Shown: piece after piece, positions 25,541-34,841 of the stretch
Position numbering within the stretch: the stretch's first letter is position 1
Layout of the letters: each line of letters begins with the position of its first letter
NCBI RefSeq assembly: GCF_003429105.1
Contig: NZ_QVTD01000022.1
Coordinates: 47,818-111,817 of the forward strand
Source: Peribacillus glennii
Lineage (GTDB): Bacteria; Bacillota; Bacilli; Bacillales; DSM-1321
DNA length: 64,000 nt
Reading direction: 5' to 3'
Position numbers and translations under genes: made by a program
Notes under the pieces: model-generated
The model's input: the letters and a program-made list of their open reading frames with translations, nothing else
Told to the model about the DNA's origin: nothing
The model's database searches: none

Positions 25541-26437
25541 ATGAAAAAGATTGCTAGACTTGCCATGGCTATCATGTTTATTATTTCTTTTGGATTAAGT
25601 CCCCAAATGAGCTATGCGGCTTTGTGGGAGGAACCAAAAGTTTCAACTGAAGATGAAAGTATTAAAGTTACTGTAGATGAAACAGGTTTAACCAAAGGGC
25701 CAGTGACAGTAACGATAGATTCATCAACATATAAAAATGGTACGAATGTTTCCTATTCCTGGGACCTTGAAAAACAAATCACTGGTTCCACAGCCCGATT
25801 TGCAATAACAAAAAATGGTGAATATCAATTTGCGGTGTCAGATATTACTAGTGATTATGATTACACGGGCGATACTCTCTGGGCAGAAAAATGGTGTACG
25901 GTTGTCATAACGAATATTGATAATGAAAAACCGACAGTTAAGTTGGGTGGTACCTTCATGGACCAATATGGTTATCGATACATCAGATATGATACTGATG
26001 ATGATAAGGGAATTCGCCGGATTAAACATCCGGATGGCGAATACAGTGACTATACGGATTATTCAGCCGATCCGGGGATAGGGGCTGCAGGAAATTATCA
26101 AATAATAAAAAACGGTAAGTATACATTTGTGGCAGAAGATTATGCAGGCAACAAAACCACTCGTACCGTCATAATTTCCGATTACAAGGTAGTACCTCTC
26201 AAAGTCTATAAAGTTACGGGCAAGACAAAATATGTTACTGGTAAAACCCTGCCAAAGGCGAAAGTGTCTGCTGATAACACAAGAATTGTACTAGGAACAG
26301 CAAAAGCAGATAGCAAAGGGAATTTTAAGATGAAATTAAAATCAGCACAAAAAACAGGATCCGTTTTTTACGTTTCATCACTTGATGTTAATAAAAAATC
26401 TGTTACGAACACTGTGAAAGTGAAAGTTGTGAAATAA
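25541..26437 (+). CDS. Secreted protein with Ig-like (Big_6-type) C-terminal domain
   Basis: The 298-aa product starts MKKIARLAMAIMFIISFGLS, a signal peptide ending near MSYAA. The mature part has a beta-rich N-terminal half with WDLEKQITGSTARFAITKNG and a second element IKNGKYTFVAEDYAGNKTTR, typical of extracellular Ig-like folds. The last ~80 residues match the bacterial Ig-like pattern (TLPKAKVSADN... AKADSKGNFKMKLKS). The same C-terminal module ends the protein at 63120-63986. The ATG at 25541 has GAGGAGA upstream. It is probably cell-surface or matrix associated; partner unknown. Confidence 0.75.
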   Translation: MKKIARLAMAIMFIISFGLSPQMSYAALWEEPKVSTEDESIKVTVDETGLTKGPVTVTIDSSTYKNGTNVSYSWDLEKQITGSTARFAITKNGEYQFAVSDITSDYDYTGDTLWAEKWCTVVITNIDNEKPTVKLGGTFMDQYGYRYIRYDTDDDKGIRRIKHPDGEYSDYTDYSADPGIGAAGNYQIIKNGKYTFVAEDYAGNKTTRTVIISDYKVVPLKVYKVTGKTKYVTGKTLPKAKVSADNTRIVLGTAKADSKGNFKMKLKSAQKTGSVFYVSSLDVNKKSVTNTVKVKVVK

Positions 26438-26451
26438 GCGGATGTATGACT

Positions 26452-26478
26452 GGCCAGTATGAATTTGCTGGCTTTTTT
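26452..26478 (+). terminator. Terminator
   Basis: GCCAG...CTGGC with a run of six T residues behind; the next 500 bp to 26989 contain only short ORFs that I could not support. Confidence 0.7.
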
Positions 26479-26989
26479 CCGTTGCATCCGACTATGCTTT
26501 GAAACTTCATATATACAAATGGTGGCGTTTTAGTATATATGCCGTTTTCACTTAATAAGATGCTGCTAAAAGAAATAACATCAAATAACCTACGGATTTT
26601 TCAGGAAGGAAACCCCATTCCGTTAGCTGTAGCTATATCAAATGACAGTTAAAGATCACGAAATGGTGGAAGTATGGAAAATCAGTGAGTATTTAGTAAA
26701 ACAAGGGCAAAATGGAGGCTTTCAAAGAGATGATGGAAAAGAAGGATGGCATTTGGGTAAAAGAAGGGAAACCGCCAATGCTTTAGTGTGTAAAAAGGGG
26801 AATGTTACGACGAGTGTTTCATACAGACACTGTACAAGGTATTGCACAATCATATTCTTTGTAAATGAACGGTGAATTGGAATTATGAAAAGACACCTGG
26901 AACCTCATAACTGGCTCTACTCTGTATTTACATCTTTATACCAAGTATGTATAATTATGGGTATGTTGGTAAGTGGAGGAGACGGACAA

Positions 26990-27679
26990 ATGAAAAGAAT
27001 TACTCAATTGCTAGTGAGCTCATTTTTAACTATATTACTAGTTTTGCCGACAGTTACCCATGCCGACATAAAGGTAACTATACCTACTACAGGTGAATCC
27101 GCAAGGCCGCCTAAAGATGACCGAATAACGTCCTTCAAAGGTATAAAGGGAAATTATAGTTTAGAGTACTACCAAGATGTTCTACTAAGAAAAAGTGCAA
27201 GTTCCAAGAGTAAAGTTGTTGCAAAAGTAAAACAGAAAACATATATCCCCATTGTATCCGCTTCCAAGGATTGGTTTAAAGTGAAGATGAGCAAGGGGTA
27301 CGCATATTTGCATCATAAAAATGCAACAGCTCACCCAATTGTTAAACTCAGAAAAACGTATAATAAAGAATACTCTCTGGAAGGTACTTATGGTATCGAT
27401 AAAGGCTTAGAGTATGGTGCAGTAAAAATCCGTTTGAAAGGTAAGATAAAATACCTATATGGGTGGGATAATAAGGATAAAACATTCCTGGGTCATTTAG
27501 GTAAGGGGCCTTATTCTACAGCTGTCATTGAAACTCTAAAGGCGGGAAGGATCCCTTTGACGGAGGCACAAATAAAAAAGGGGTTATCACAAGTTTGGAA
27601 AACTCGCAGTGAATACAACATTAAAGGTGTGACATTTTTCTGTACTGGTACTGGGCAAACGGTCGTACAGTGGAAGTGA
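26990..27679 (+). CDS. Secreted protein with bacterial SH3-like domain
   Basis: The 229-aa product has a signal peptide (MKRITQLLVSSFLTILLVLP ... THADI) and a bacterial SH3-like segment at about 60-110 (VLLRKSASSKSKVVAKVKQ ... DWFKVKMSKGYAYLHH), which in other proteins binds cell-wall peptides. The C-terminal half is unknown and ends with one Cys in VTFFCTGTGQTVVQWK. The ATG at 26990 has GGAGGAGA at normal spacing; an earlier in-frame start at 26885 was rejected. A related but damaged gene lies at 30036-30547. Confidence 0.75.
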   Translation: MKRITQLLVSSFLTILLVLPTVTHADIKVTIPTTGESARPPKDDRITSFKGIKGNYSLEYYQDVLLRKSASSKSKVVAKVKQKTYIPIVSASKDWFKVKMSKGYAYLHHKNATAHPIVKLRKTYNKEYSLEGTYGIDKGLEYGAVKIRLKGKIKYLYGWDNKDKTFLGHLGKGPYSTAVIETLKAGRIPLTEAQIKKGLSQVWKTRSEYNIKGVTFFCTGTGQTVVQWK

Positions 27680-27750
27680 CTGATTTTGGTTATGCTGGAC
27701 GGGCGATGGACGTTTGAACTAACTAAACTTCAATCATCGCGTGAATAAAG

Positions 27751-27778
27751 GGTATGTCATAAATGGACATATCTTTTT
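27751..27778 (+). terminator. Terminator
   Basis: GGTATGTC pairs with GGACATATC around a short A/T loop, then five T residues. Confidence 0.7.
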
Positions 27779-27914
27779 ATTTTGAAAAAAGGATTGTGTA
27801 AAAAGCATAAAATTTGGTCCGTTCAACAGTTCACAGTTTTGTCGAAAGTTGTATATACAATTTTCTCCAATTTAAGATATATTCTATAAGTACTATATTT
27901 ATAGGGGAAATGTA

Positions 27915-28088
27915 ATGTATACAAAACATGAGGCAATTAGTATGGCGGATAGATTTGCAATTATTAACCATACAAAGTATTTTGTAATCCATCAACCAGA
28001 AACCACTTATGAAATGTTAAATAATACAGGTTATATGATCGTCCATAATCCAAAACAAAATCATCAAGTTGTCTATGAGACAAGTTAA
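27915..28088 (+). CDS. Small 57-aa hypothetical protein
   Basis: The ORF encodes MYTKHEAISMADRFAIINHT and a sequence rich in His, Tyr and Asn ending QVVYETS. AGGGGAAATGT lies before the ATG. No signal peptide or known motif. The next small ORF starts 18 bp after its stop, so the two may be one unit. Confidence 0.5.
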   Translation: MYTKHEAISMADRFAIINHTKYFVIHQPETTYEMLNNTGYMIVHNPKQNHQVVYETS

Positions 28089-28106
28089 ACCGAACAGTAA
28101 AGAAAG

Positions 28107-28229
28107 ATGCGTACAAAGGTAACACTAAATTACGACAACGGAGACTATGAATATGAAGCATTTTGGCAAAAAAATGGCTTGTTAGGAATTAGTCTTTCTA
28201 CGTCACCAATCAAAAGTCCAAAAAAATAA
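28107..28229 (+). CDS. Small 40-aa hypothetical protein
   Basis: A 40-codon ORF (MRTKVTLNYDNGDYEYEAFW, then QKNGLLGIS..., ending SPKK) follows closely on the 57-aa ORF with GTAAAGAAAG as a weak ribosome site. Composition is protein-like, soluble. Low certainty because of its size. Confidence 0.35.
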   Translation: MRTKVTLNYDNGDYEYEAFWQKNGLLGISLSTSPIKSPKK

Positions 28230-28271
28230 ATCCGATTACAGATTTATTCTATGGCGGGTTAAGCTTTATTG

Positions 28272-28299
28272 AGACAGGTGTTACCAGCATCTGTCTTTT
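28272..28299 (+). terminator. Probable terminator
   Basis: AGACAG and CTGTCT pair around a 13-nt loop, followed by TTTT. Confidence 0.5.
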
Positions 28300-28448
28300 C
28301 ATGTTGCGCCCGGAAATAAATTGTGCAGCAATTCTTCAACAAAATTGATCAAACGTATGTTAAGGGAAAATCCTTCTGGAAGGTTAATGAGGGGAACAAA
28401 AATGCAATTGGAATATCATACCATTATATTATTGGAGGAGAGGTAAAT

Positions 28449-29414
28449 ATGGTAAATAGAATTGAAGCTTTCAAGGGATCAAAGCATTTTTTGGTGAATC
28501 ATGTGGCAGAGGGTGTATTTGCTGCAATCTCGGTTCCAGGTACTGGCTCTGTAGGGAATGCAGCAATTATTAATCTAGGTGATTCAACCCTTGTGGTCGA
28601 TACTTTCACGACAATACAGGCTGCAGAGGATTTGCAGGCAGCAGCAAAGTACCTCACTGGAAATTCAGTTTCCTATGTAATTAACACACATTGGCATAGT
28701 GACCATACAACTGGGAATCAAGTGTTCACCCCCAAAGCACAATTAATTTCTACATTGACTACACGTGAAATCATGGCTACATACGGAAAAAACAGGGTAA
28801 GCGAGCAGATGTCTAACCCACAACCGATTTATCAGGCTATCGATGAACTCGAGAAAAAAATCCAACAAGAGACGGATGAAAAGGTAAAAAAGGAAATGCA
28901 ATGGGGAAATGCCAGTGACCGTGAGTACATGAAAATGCTCCCCAATTTGTTATATACACTGCCCACAATCACTTTTGATCAACAATTGAGTATTCATGGC
29001 AGTGACCGCTCCGTGCAACTTATCACATATGGGGGCGGCCACACTGAAAGTGATGCTTTCGTATACCTGCCTGAAGAAAAAATTGCCGTAATGGGGGATT
29101 TGGTGCTCTCAAAGCATCATCCTGTAATGATTCATGCAAATCCCCAGGAATGGTTAAACATTTTAGAGCGAGTCGAACTGCTGGATATTGAAAAAATCAT
29201 ACCGGGGCATGGAGAAGTTTGCTCAATGAAAGAACTTCGTGAAGTGAAAGGCTACATAAACGATATACTCGCATTAGTGGCGAAAACCGTTCAAAGTAAG
29301 AAAAGCATTGATGATATATTGGTTCCAAACGCTTATGAAGATTGGGGTTTTACTACTTATTTCAAGATGAACCTGAAAAAGATTCATGATTTACTCACTA
29401 TATCGGTGGAGTAA
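28449..29414 (+). CDS. Metallo-beta-lactamase-fold hydrolase
   Basis: The 321-aa cytosolic protein carries the metal-binding signature THWHSDHTTGN (HxHxDH), a GGGHTESD segment supplying the next His, GDLVLSKHHPV with the bridging Asp, and PGHGE with the last His, so the metal site is complete. It belongs to the broad MBL hydrolase group that includes class B3-like and quinone-hydrolase-like enzymes. The substrate cannot be told; nothing specifically indicates antibiotic resistance. GGAGGAGAGG precedes the ATG at 28449; an upstream in-frame start at 28323 is not supported. Appears monocistronic. Confidence 0.85.
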   Translation: MVNRIEAFKGSKHFLVNHVAEGVFAAISVPGTGSVGNAAIINLGDSTLVVDTFTTIQAAEDLQAAAKYLTGNSVSYVINTHWHSDHTTGNQVFTPKAQLISTLTTREIMATYGKNRVSEQMSNPQPIYQAIDELEKKIQQETDEKVKKEMQWGNASDREYMKMLPNLLYTLPTITFDQQLSIHGSDRSVQLITYGGGHTESDAFVYLPEEKIAVMGDLVLSKHHPVMIHANPQEWLNILERVELLDIEKIIPGHGEVCSMKELREVKGYINDILALVAKTVQSKKSIDDILVPNAYEDWGFTTYFKMNLKKIHDLLTISVE

Positions 29415-29534
29415 AAAGAGTCAACCGGGCTTATGCCTTATAAAAGCGATCATTGAAATCCTGGGTGTATTTTTTATTCGTTGGAAAGGCTCAATGAATC
29501 CTTAACTGAATAGCATACATCAGGTGGTGATTAT

Positions 29535-29894
29535 ATGGAATTTGAAAATCAATACTTTCATGTGCCGGTTAATCCGATAAATCAGCAGCATGATGTGCAG
29601 GCCGAAACGTCAGAAGATGCTCTTAACAGGCAGCTAGGACAACAATATCCAGGATATGGTGGATATCAACAAGGGTTTCGACAGGGATATCGACAAGGAT
29701 ATCGACAAGGGTATAGAGATGGATATCGGGCAGGACAGCAGGCAGGGTATCATCCAGGACCAGGCCAAGGGCCTTATCCAAGACAGCAGGCGTCTTGGCC
29801 TAGAGAAGTCGATATAAAAGTTTCTACACCTGACGGCCAAGAGTGGTCTGGCAAGATTGTGCTGCCAAACTATGGTCCGAATTTGGAGCCTTAA
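29535..29894 (+). CDS. Low-complexity Gln/Gly/Tyr/Arg-repeat protein
   Basis: The 119-aa product has a hydrophilic N-terminal part and a central repeat of four-residue units [YF]RQG/YRDG/YRAG (about residues 47-70). Three of these come from near-identical 12-bp DNA repeats (GGATATCGACAA). A Pro/Gly/Gln stretch and a short C-terminal domain (REVDIKVSTPDGQEWSGKIV) follow. No signal peptide. The ribosome site is CAGGTGGTG. Such repeats resemble spore-coat or matrix proteins. Repeat number could vary by slippage. Function unknown. Confidence 0.65.
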   Translation: MEFENQYFHVPVNPINQQHDVQAETSEDALNRQLGQQYPGYGGYQQGFRQGYRQGYRQGYRDGYRAGQQAGYHPGPGQGPYPRQQASWPREVDIKVSTPDGQEWSGKIVLPNYGPNLEP

Positions 29895-29954
29895 CTAACT
29901 ATCATATATAGAAGAAACCTGTAAAAATGATAAGAATCAGCAGGAAAACATGGA

Positions 29955-29980
29955 AGCCAACAGTATTCTGTTGGCTTTTT
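29955..29980 (+). terminator. Terminator
   Basis: GCCAACAG pairs with CTGTTGGC around TATT, followed by five T residues. Confidence 0.85.
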
Positions 29981-30035
29981 CAGGTCGCATTCAGAACACA
30001 CTGTTCATTAATTATCATTTTCCTGTTAAACTAAC

Positions 30036-30547
30036 GTGGCAAAGATTAAGATAGTATCTGTTTACTGACGCTATTGTTAGCATTCAATTCTACTGAAGCC
30101 CAAGCCTCAAGCTATGACAAGGCCTATGCAGCGAAAACTCTTTCAGTAAAATCTTCACCTGGCACATCTTATAAAACATTAGGGAAAATCAACGCTGGTG
30201 CTACAGTGAAAGTGTATGGCGGCGTTCCCATCGGCAAGGATCAGGGCGACTGGTATTCTTATCAGCAATATGGCTGGTCCAAAATCAAATACAAAAACAA
30301 ATATGCCTATGTCAAAACACACGAGCTAAGCTTTGCTAATCCGTATAATTGGGCACCGGGCGTAAAATCAAAAATCATTAAAGAGATTGAGAAAGAATAT
30401 GTTTCTAAAAAAGATAAAACCAAATTAGTCAAATCCGGTGTTACTGGCAATCAAGGCTATTACACAATGTACATAAGATTTGATGGGAAAGGCGACTGGC
30501 ATCAGCTTGTCGTTATTAACTGCAAAACAGGCTGGTATCACGGTTGA
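30036..30547 (+). pseudogene. Secreted SH3-domain protein gene with frameshifted signal peptide
   Basis: Reading from a GTG at 30036 gives VAKIKIVSVY and a stop. If one T is added to the TTT run near 30056, the frame becomes an ideal signal peptide (KIKIVSVLLTLLLAFNSTEA, then QA) joined to an intact SH3-like protein. Its mature part (SSYDKAYAAKTLSVKSSPGT...) resembles the SH3 segment of the protein at 26990-27679. As written, only a TTG at 30074 inside the signal peptide could start it. Either a true loss-of-function slip in a T run or a sequencing error. No ribosome site is seen at the GTG. Confidence 0.65.
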
Positions 30548-30619
30548 TTTTTTAATTTACTTAAAGATACAATACTTTGGTAACATGACAGGTACTATAG
30601 TTTAATATGAATTCTTCAA

Positions 30620-30645
30620 GTCCACAGTGTTCTGTGGGCTTTTTT
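30620..30645 (+). terminator. Terminator
   Basis: GTCCACAG pairs with CTGTGGGC around TGTT, followed by six T residues. Confidence 0.85.
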
Positions 30646-30785
30646 GTTGTATCAGAAGATATTGTTTGCTGGAATTCTAAATTTTGTAAAATTAGAGGGA
30701 GGTTGGGGTAATTTTTCTGTATAGTGTTTTCATAGGTGAATATAATTCACATGCCCTACTTTGAAAAAAGAGAGGTAATGAAAAA

Positions 30786-31649
30786 ATGGAAAGAATGATT
30801 TTTTCAAAATTTAAATCCGCCGTGGGTTCCAGCATCATTCTCGCAGTGCTCTATCTCCTGATGGAACTGTGGATAGGTTTCACTGGCTATGTTCTGTTCG
30901 TTTTGATATATGCCTTCATTGGAAATGTCATTTATGGGATACCTGTTTCCATATTATCTGACTTCGCAACAAAAAAAATGAAAAAGAGTCGATTTATTTT
31001 TGCTTGCTTGATTCATCTGTTGTTCGGTCTTTTATCCTCCGTATTTTTACAAGATCTTGGAATTTATGCGGTTAGCTGTTCTTTCCTCTTCTTCTTATTA
31101 GAAGAATGGCAGAGAAGGAGAAAATACAACAGGAGCTTTCAGATGAATAGCAGGGTGATGTTAACTAACACGCTTGCTGCGGTCACATTTTTTGCTTTAG
31201 CTATATGTGCACCTATCTATGTGTGGGATCCGTTACTGTTGAAAAAGACACATGAATACTATCTGATTCCTAAAGGGTATGAGGGTCAGGTCAGAGTGGT
31301 GTACAATGTGGAGCATGCGCCCAAGCCCGAAAAAAACGGAGACTATGATGTTTACCGCATTAATGAGAATGGGTACACGCTCAGCCCTCTTCCAGAAGGT
31401 GGAGGAGCAATCGAGAATCAATATTTTTATATCGATGAAGATGGGCAAAAGAAAAAAATTGATGATAGTTGTATTTATCATGGAGGTTCAGAAGGAATAC
31501 AGACAGATGGCTACGAATATACAAGTTCCTATTTCACCATCACAAATACAACGTGCAGTCAGACCTATGTGGAAAATGGTGATCCTGTGTTGCCCACTGG
31601 ACTCCCTTTGGAAGAGATCATACAAATGGAAGGCTTGGATAAGAAATAG
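30786..31649 (+). CDS. Membrane protein with C-terminal DUF6843-like domain
   Basis: The 287-aa protein has five membrane helices (about 12-32, 36-56, 70-88, 90-105 and 125-147) followed by a ~135-residue soluble domain. The segment EYYLIPKGYEGQVRVVYNV matches the recurrent Y-x-[IL]-P-x-G-Y-x-G-x-V motif of small exported domains of the DUF6843 type in bacilli. The soluble domain is predicted outside the cell. GAGAGG precedes the ATG. Function unknown; the family assignment is tentative. Confidence 0.65.
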   Translation: MERMIFSKFKSAVGSSIILAVLYLLMELWIGFTGYVLFVLIYAFIGNVIYGIPVSILSDFATKKMKKSRFIFACLIHLLFGLLSSVFLQDLGIYAVSCSFLFFLLEEWQRRRKYNRSFQMNSRVMLTNTLAAVTFFALAICAPIYVWDPLLLKKTHEYYLIPKGYEGQVRVVYNVEHAPKPEKNGDYDVYRINENGYTLSPLPEGGGAIENQYFYIDEDGQKKKIDDSCIYHGGSEGIQTDGYEYTSSYFTITNTTCSQTYVENGDPVLPTGLPLEEIIQMEGLDKK

Positions 31650-31802
31650 CTGAACAGGCAGTTTAACAAATTAGCAAATATGCCAAATGGTTGAATATAC
31701 TCTTCACTTTCTTGTTAAGCTAGCAGATAACGCAATTACTGTTCACTTATTGTATAATGTTCAGTGAGGAAAAAAGTGTATTATGAAGGGTGCTGGATTT
31801 TC

Positions 31803-32567
31803 ATGAAAAACAATACAGATGAAGAAATGTATCGTCAAATCGTTGAATCTTCCGCAGAGGCAATTATTATTCAACAAGATGGAAAATTCATGTACATAAA
31901 CCCGGCAGGAGTAACCTTTTTACGGGCCGCTTCCAGCGGGGAGGTTATAGGTAAATCTGTATCCGATATCATACCTGAGCAGTATGCAGAGCTTACAGCC
32001 AGTCATATAAAATCCATCCTTGAAGAAAATAAGCCAACTGGAGTTATCGAAAAAAAATTAAGACGGTTTGATGGTTCACTTGTTGACGTAAAAACAAATT
32101 GTACTCCCATTCAATATGAGGGTAAAAAGGCGGTTCTATCTGTCGTCAGAGATGTAACCCGGAGTAAAGAAATCGAAAGGGAACTTGAAAGAGTGTCGAA
32201 AGAAATTTACGCACTTTCAGTTCCAATCGTCCCTGTTCTAGAAGGGGTCGCTGTAATGCCTCTTGTGGGAACCATCGATTCTGACAGGGCGCAATATATT
32301 TTGGAAAATGTCCCTATAAAAGTACAGGAACAGAAGGTCCATACTTTAATCAGCGATTTTTCAGGCATCTATGAACTTGATCAAATGGTAATCGACTTTC
32401 TGTTTAGAACGAGCGCCGTTCTTGGTTTGCTTGGTGTCCGTTCTGTTGTATCGGGAGTGAGCCCTGCGGTGGCCCGAAGTGTGGTTCAGCTGGGGGCGGA
32501 TCTATCTTTAATCCAAATATTTGGAACTGTACAGCAGGCAATAAAGGATTTGAGTGTTAAAGAGTAG
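31803..32567 (+). CDS. PAS-STAS RsbR-type paralog lacking phosphorylation sites
   Basis: The 254-aa protein consists of an N-terminal PAS domain (about 10-122; ESSAEAIIIQQDGKFMYINP, ...VVRDVTRSKE), a helical linker, and a STAS domain (about 140-250; VMPLVGTIDSDRAQYILEN). It resembles RsbR paralogs that sense signals for the stressosome. By motif comparison both canonical Thr positions are changed: V140 in LSVPIV and Q194 in ELDQMV. The PAS domain lacks the NCRFLQ motif of the blue-light receptor YtvA. The ATG at 31803 was chosen over a GTG at 31764. Signal unknown; monocistronic with a terminator. Confidence 0.82.
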   Translation: MKNNTDEEMYRQIVESSAEAIIIQQDGKFMYINPAGVTFLRAASSGEVIGKSVSDIIPEQYAELTASHIKSILEENKPTGVIEKKLRRFDGSLVDVKTNCTPIQYEGKKAVLSVVRDVTRSKEIERELERVSKEIYALSVPIVPVLEGVAVMPLVGTIDSDRAQYILENVPIKVQEQKVHTLISDFSGIYELDQMVIDFLFRTSAVLGLLGVRSVVSGVSPAVARSVVQLGADLSLIQIFGTVQQAIKDLSVKE

Positions 32568-32592
32568 TTTTCGTTAGGAATTACGAAATGAT

Positions 32593-32621
32593 AAGGTCAA
32601 CATTATTCTGTTGGCCTTTTT
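32593..32621 (+). terminator. Terminator
   Basis: AAGGTCAACA pairs with TGTTGGCCTT (one G-T pair) around TTATTC, followed by T residues. Confidence 0.8.
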
Positions 32622-32785
32622 GTTGAGCATCCGGAACTATGCGCCAAAATCAAATATCGCAGTTAATCTTCCCAATGTTTCCATGAAAAACCGCTGATAT
32701 AGCCAGACCCCCGTATTGCAAAAAAAGAATGCTCCCGGAGACCGGTAGCACCCTTCCTGCTGTAGTGACTAAAAATTTCATCCGC

Positions 32786-34267
32786 TCACTTCTCATCCGA
32801 TCCCGATGTCCTTAAATCTGTCAGTTCATGCAATGAACCAACCTTCCCTTCCAATTCCTCAAAGTGCTCGGCAATCGCCTGGATGCGCTCGCGCTGGCTG
32901 TCCATTGCTGCCGTCATTTCTTCCAGTGCAGCGCTGGATTCTTCGGTTACGCTGGAGATATTCGATATTTCACCAGATGTGGCCAAAGAATTCTGTTCCA
33001 CTTGCTGCAGCATATCCTCAATTTCTCCAGCCTTCTCCATAAGGGAGGCCATGTTGCCGGTAATCTCAGTAAACATGGCACCAGAGTCCTCTACATCCCG
33101 GCGGCTATATCCGATGGCTTCCTTTCCTTTTTCCAGCTGTTCAGAAACGGCTTGCGTCTTGTCGCCGATCTTTAGCAGGATTTCGCCGATGCTCTTGGCG
33201 GCACTTCCAGCATTTGCTGATAGCTTGCGGATTTCGCCGGCAACGACAGCAAAGCTTTTTCCATGCTCGCCGGCACGGGCCGCCTCAATCGATGCGTTAA
33301 GCGACAGCAGGTTTGTGTGATTGGCAATTTCCTCAATCGCAGCGACAATGGTACCGATATTAGCGGTATTTTCCTGCAATTCCTTCATGACATTCATGGT
33401 TTCTTCCTGAATGTGAGTGACACTGTTCATGGCAAGCTGCATGTTCTTCAGTTTTTCACTGCCCTGTTTAGTCAGGTCGACAGTAGCGGTTGAAAGTTCC
33501 TTCATATGTCCCGCGTTCTTTGTTACGGCCTGGACAGAATCGGTGGAGCCAAGCATTTTATCATTGATTTCTGCAATGGCACTAGCCTGGGACTCCACTC
33601 CGCGGGAAATTTCGAAATAGCCTGCGGAAATCTCCTGGGATATAGCGTTTGTATCGTTAATGTTTGCTGTGAGCCTTTTCCCGAATTCGTCGATCACGGT
33701 GACGGACTTGGAAACCTCCACAAGCACATTTTTCACTTTTTCTTCATTTTCGGTTACTTCTTTGAGCATCTCTTTTCCAACGATCGTTATACAATAACAT
33801 ACTATTCCAATCATCGTGAGGATGATATACGAGACGATATAGTCTACCGTATTTGTCATGTTGAAATAAGGGTTAAAGACCAGATGCAGGGTGTGGACCA
33901 CAAGGGCATACCCCGTTGCAAGCATGACCACTATCGAATCGAGATAGACCAATGACACAACCAGGTAAAGAATGATAGCGGCCCAAATCTCATAAGTCGG
34001 AACAAAAAATACTAAAATAAAACAAGTTACGAATGAGGCTGCAGATATATAATATTTTCCTTGGCTTAATCGATAGGTATTACGGTAAACCAAATAAATC
34101 CCTGCGGCCAGAAACGGGACAACGGCACATAAAGTAAGGGCCTCCTTCATGGTGACTGTATGTATAAAGGCCATCACAAGGATAAGGGGGGCACAGGCAA
34201 GCAGCAATCCAATCAAGGCATACGCAAGAATCTTCGAACTGAGTTTTTCATATCCGGTAGCATGCAT
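32786..34267 (-). CDS. Methyl-accepting chemotaxis protein without periplasmic sensor domain
   Basis: The 493-aa protein has six N-terminal membrane helices (about 15-175), then a HAMP-less linker and a long MCP signalling domain (about 215-485). Its hairpin tip contains the conserved [24 protein letters not shown] motif followed by [18 protein letters not shown]. The sensor must be the membrane bundle itself. Proteins of this type relay signals to CheA/CheW. The ATG at 34267 has AAAGGAG upstream; an upstream start at 34330 is not supported. It is monocistronic, next to a c-di-GMP-controlled gene, suggesting motility-related genes in the area. Confidence 0.88.
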   Translation of the reverse strand: MHATGYEKLSSKILAYALIGLLLACAPLILVMAFIHTVTMKEALTLCAVVPFLAAGIYLVYRNTYRLSQGKYYISAASFVTCFILVFFVPTYEIWAAIILYLVVSLVYLDSIVVMLATGYALVVHTLHLVFNPYFNMTNTVDYIVSYIILTMIGIVCYCITIVGKEMLKEVTENEEKVKNVLVEVSKSVTVIDEFGKRLTANINDTNAISQEISAGYFEISRGVESQASAIAEINDKMLGSTDSVQAVTKNAGHMKELSTATVDLTKQGSEKLKNMQLAMNSVTHIQEETMNVMKELQENTANIGTIVAAIEEIANHTNLLSLNASIEAARAGEHGKSFAVVAGEIRKLSANAGSAAKSIGEILLKIGDKTQAVSEQLEKGKEAIGYSRRDVEDSGAMFTEITGNMASLMEKAGEIEDMLQQVEQNSLATSGEISNISSVTEESSAALEEMTAAMDSQRERIQAIAEHFEELEGKVGSLHELTDLRTSGSDEK

Positions 34268-34632
34268 AAAAATTTCTCCTTTAAGTTTTGATAGTTCTTT
34301 AGCACTAATTGCGTGTTCCAATATTATCATGGAAAGGGTAAATTTTGAAGATATTTATCTTGAATTCAAGAAATTTAATAGGTAAGGATCTAAAAGTACC
34401 AGGGACCTCTGCTCTAAGTGAAAATCGGCTTACACGAGAAAGTAGAATGGAAATCCTCATCGAGCTAAATGTGTCCATTTTAGCCCTGCAACGTTTATCT
34501 TAAGGATACCTTTGCAAATGTCCGTTGAGGAAGCCGATAATCTTTACAAAGCGGAGTGGAAAATATATTGGATAATTATAGATATAATGGAAAAAATATA
34601 TTATTATAGATAAGTAAAATGATAGGAATTTA

Positions 34633-34712
34633 TACATAGGGCAAACTTTACCGAAAGGGAAGGACGCAAAGCCACGAGCCTAAAGTTTTTGCAATGGCAG
34701 TCGGGTTGCTTA
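34633..34712 (+). ncRNA. c-di-GMP-I (GEMM) riboswitch
   Basis: A textbook class I aptamer: ATAGGGCAAAC, then a hairpin TTTACC-GAAA-GGGAAGG, then GACGCAAAGCC, CGAGCCTAAAG, and the closing receptor strand TGGCAGTCGGGTTGC. A terminator-like hairpin at 34759-34791 lies between aptamer and the gene at 34842, indicating control of transcription. Confidence 0.93.
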
Positions 34713-34758
34713 ATAAAACGCTGAGGACATTCATGTCTTCGATTTTTGTGCGCTTTTT

Positions 34759-34791
34759 GCCCTGTAAACAAACTTATAGGGCTTTTTGTAT
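34759..34791 (+). terminator. Expression-platform terminator of the c-di-GMP riboswitch
   Basis: GCCCT pairs with AGGGC (extended by A-T pairs) around about 15 nt and is followed by TTTTTG and a further T run. An upstream stretch (AGCGCTT... / AAAACGCTGAG) could compete for pairing. Confidence 0.7.
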
Positions 34792-34841
34792 TTTTCCAAA
34801 CTACTTTTTACACATCAAGAAAAGAAGAGGAGAGATTTTAG

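Noticed and set aside
26642..26875. 77-codon ORF before the SH3-type secreted protein gene
   Set aside because: No ribosome site, no recognisable protein features, and Cys/His-rich tail typical of chance frames; alternative frames in the same DNA are equally open.
28449..29414. Antibiotic-resistance metallo-beta-lactamase
   Set aside because: The MBL metal site is complete, but it is shared by many hydrolases, and no signal peptide or specific class B features are visible.
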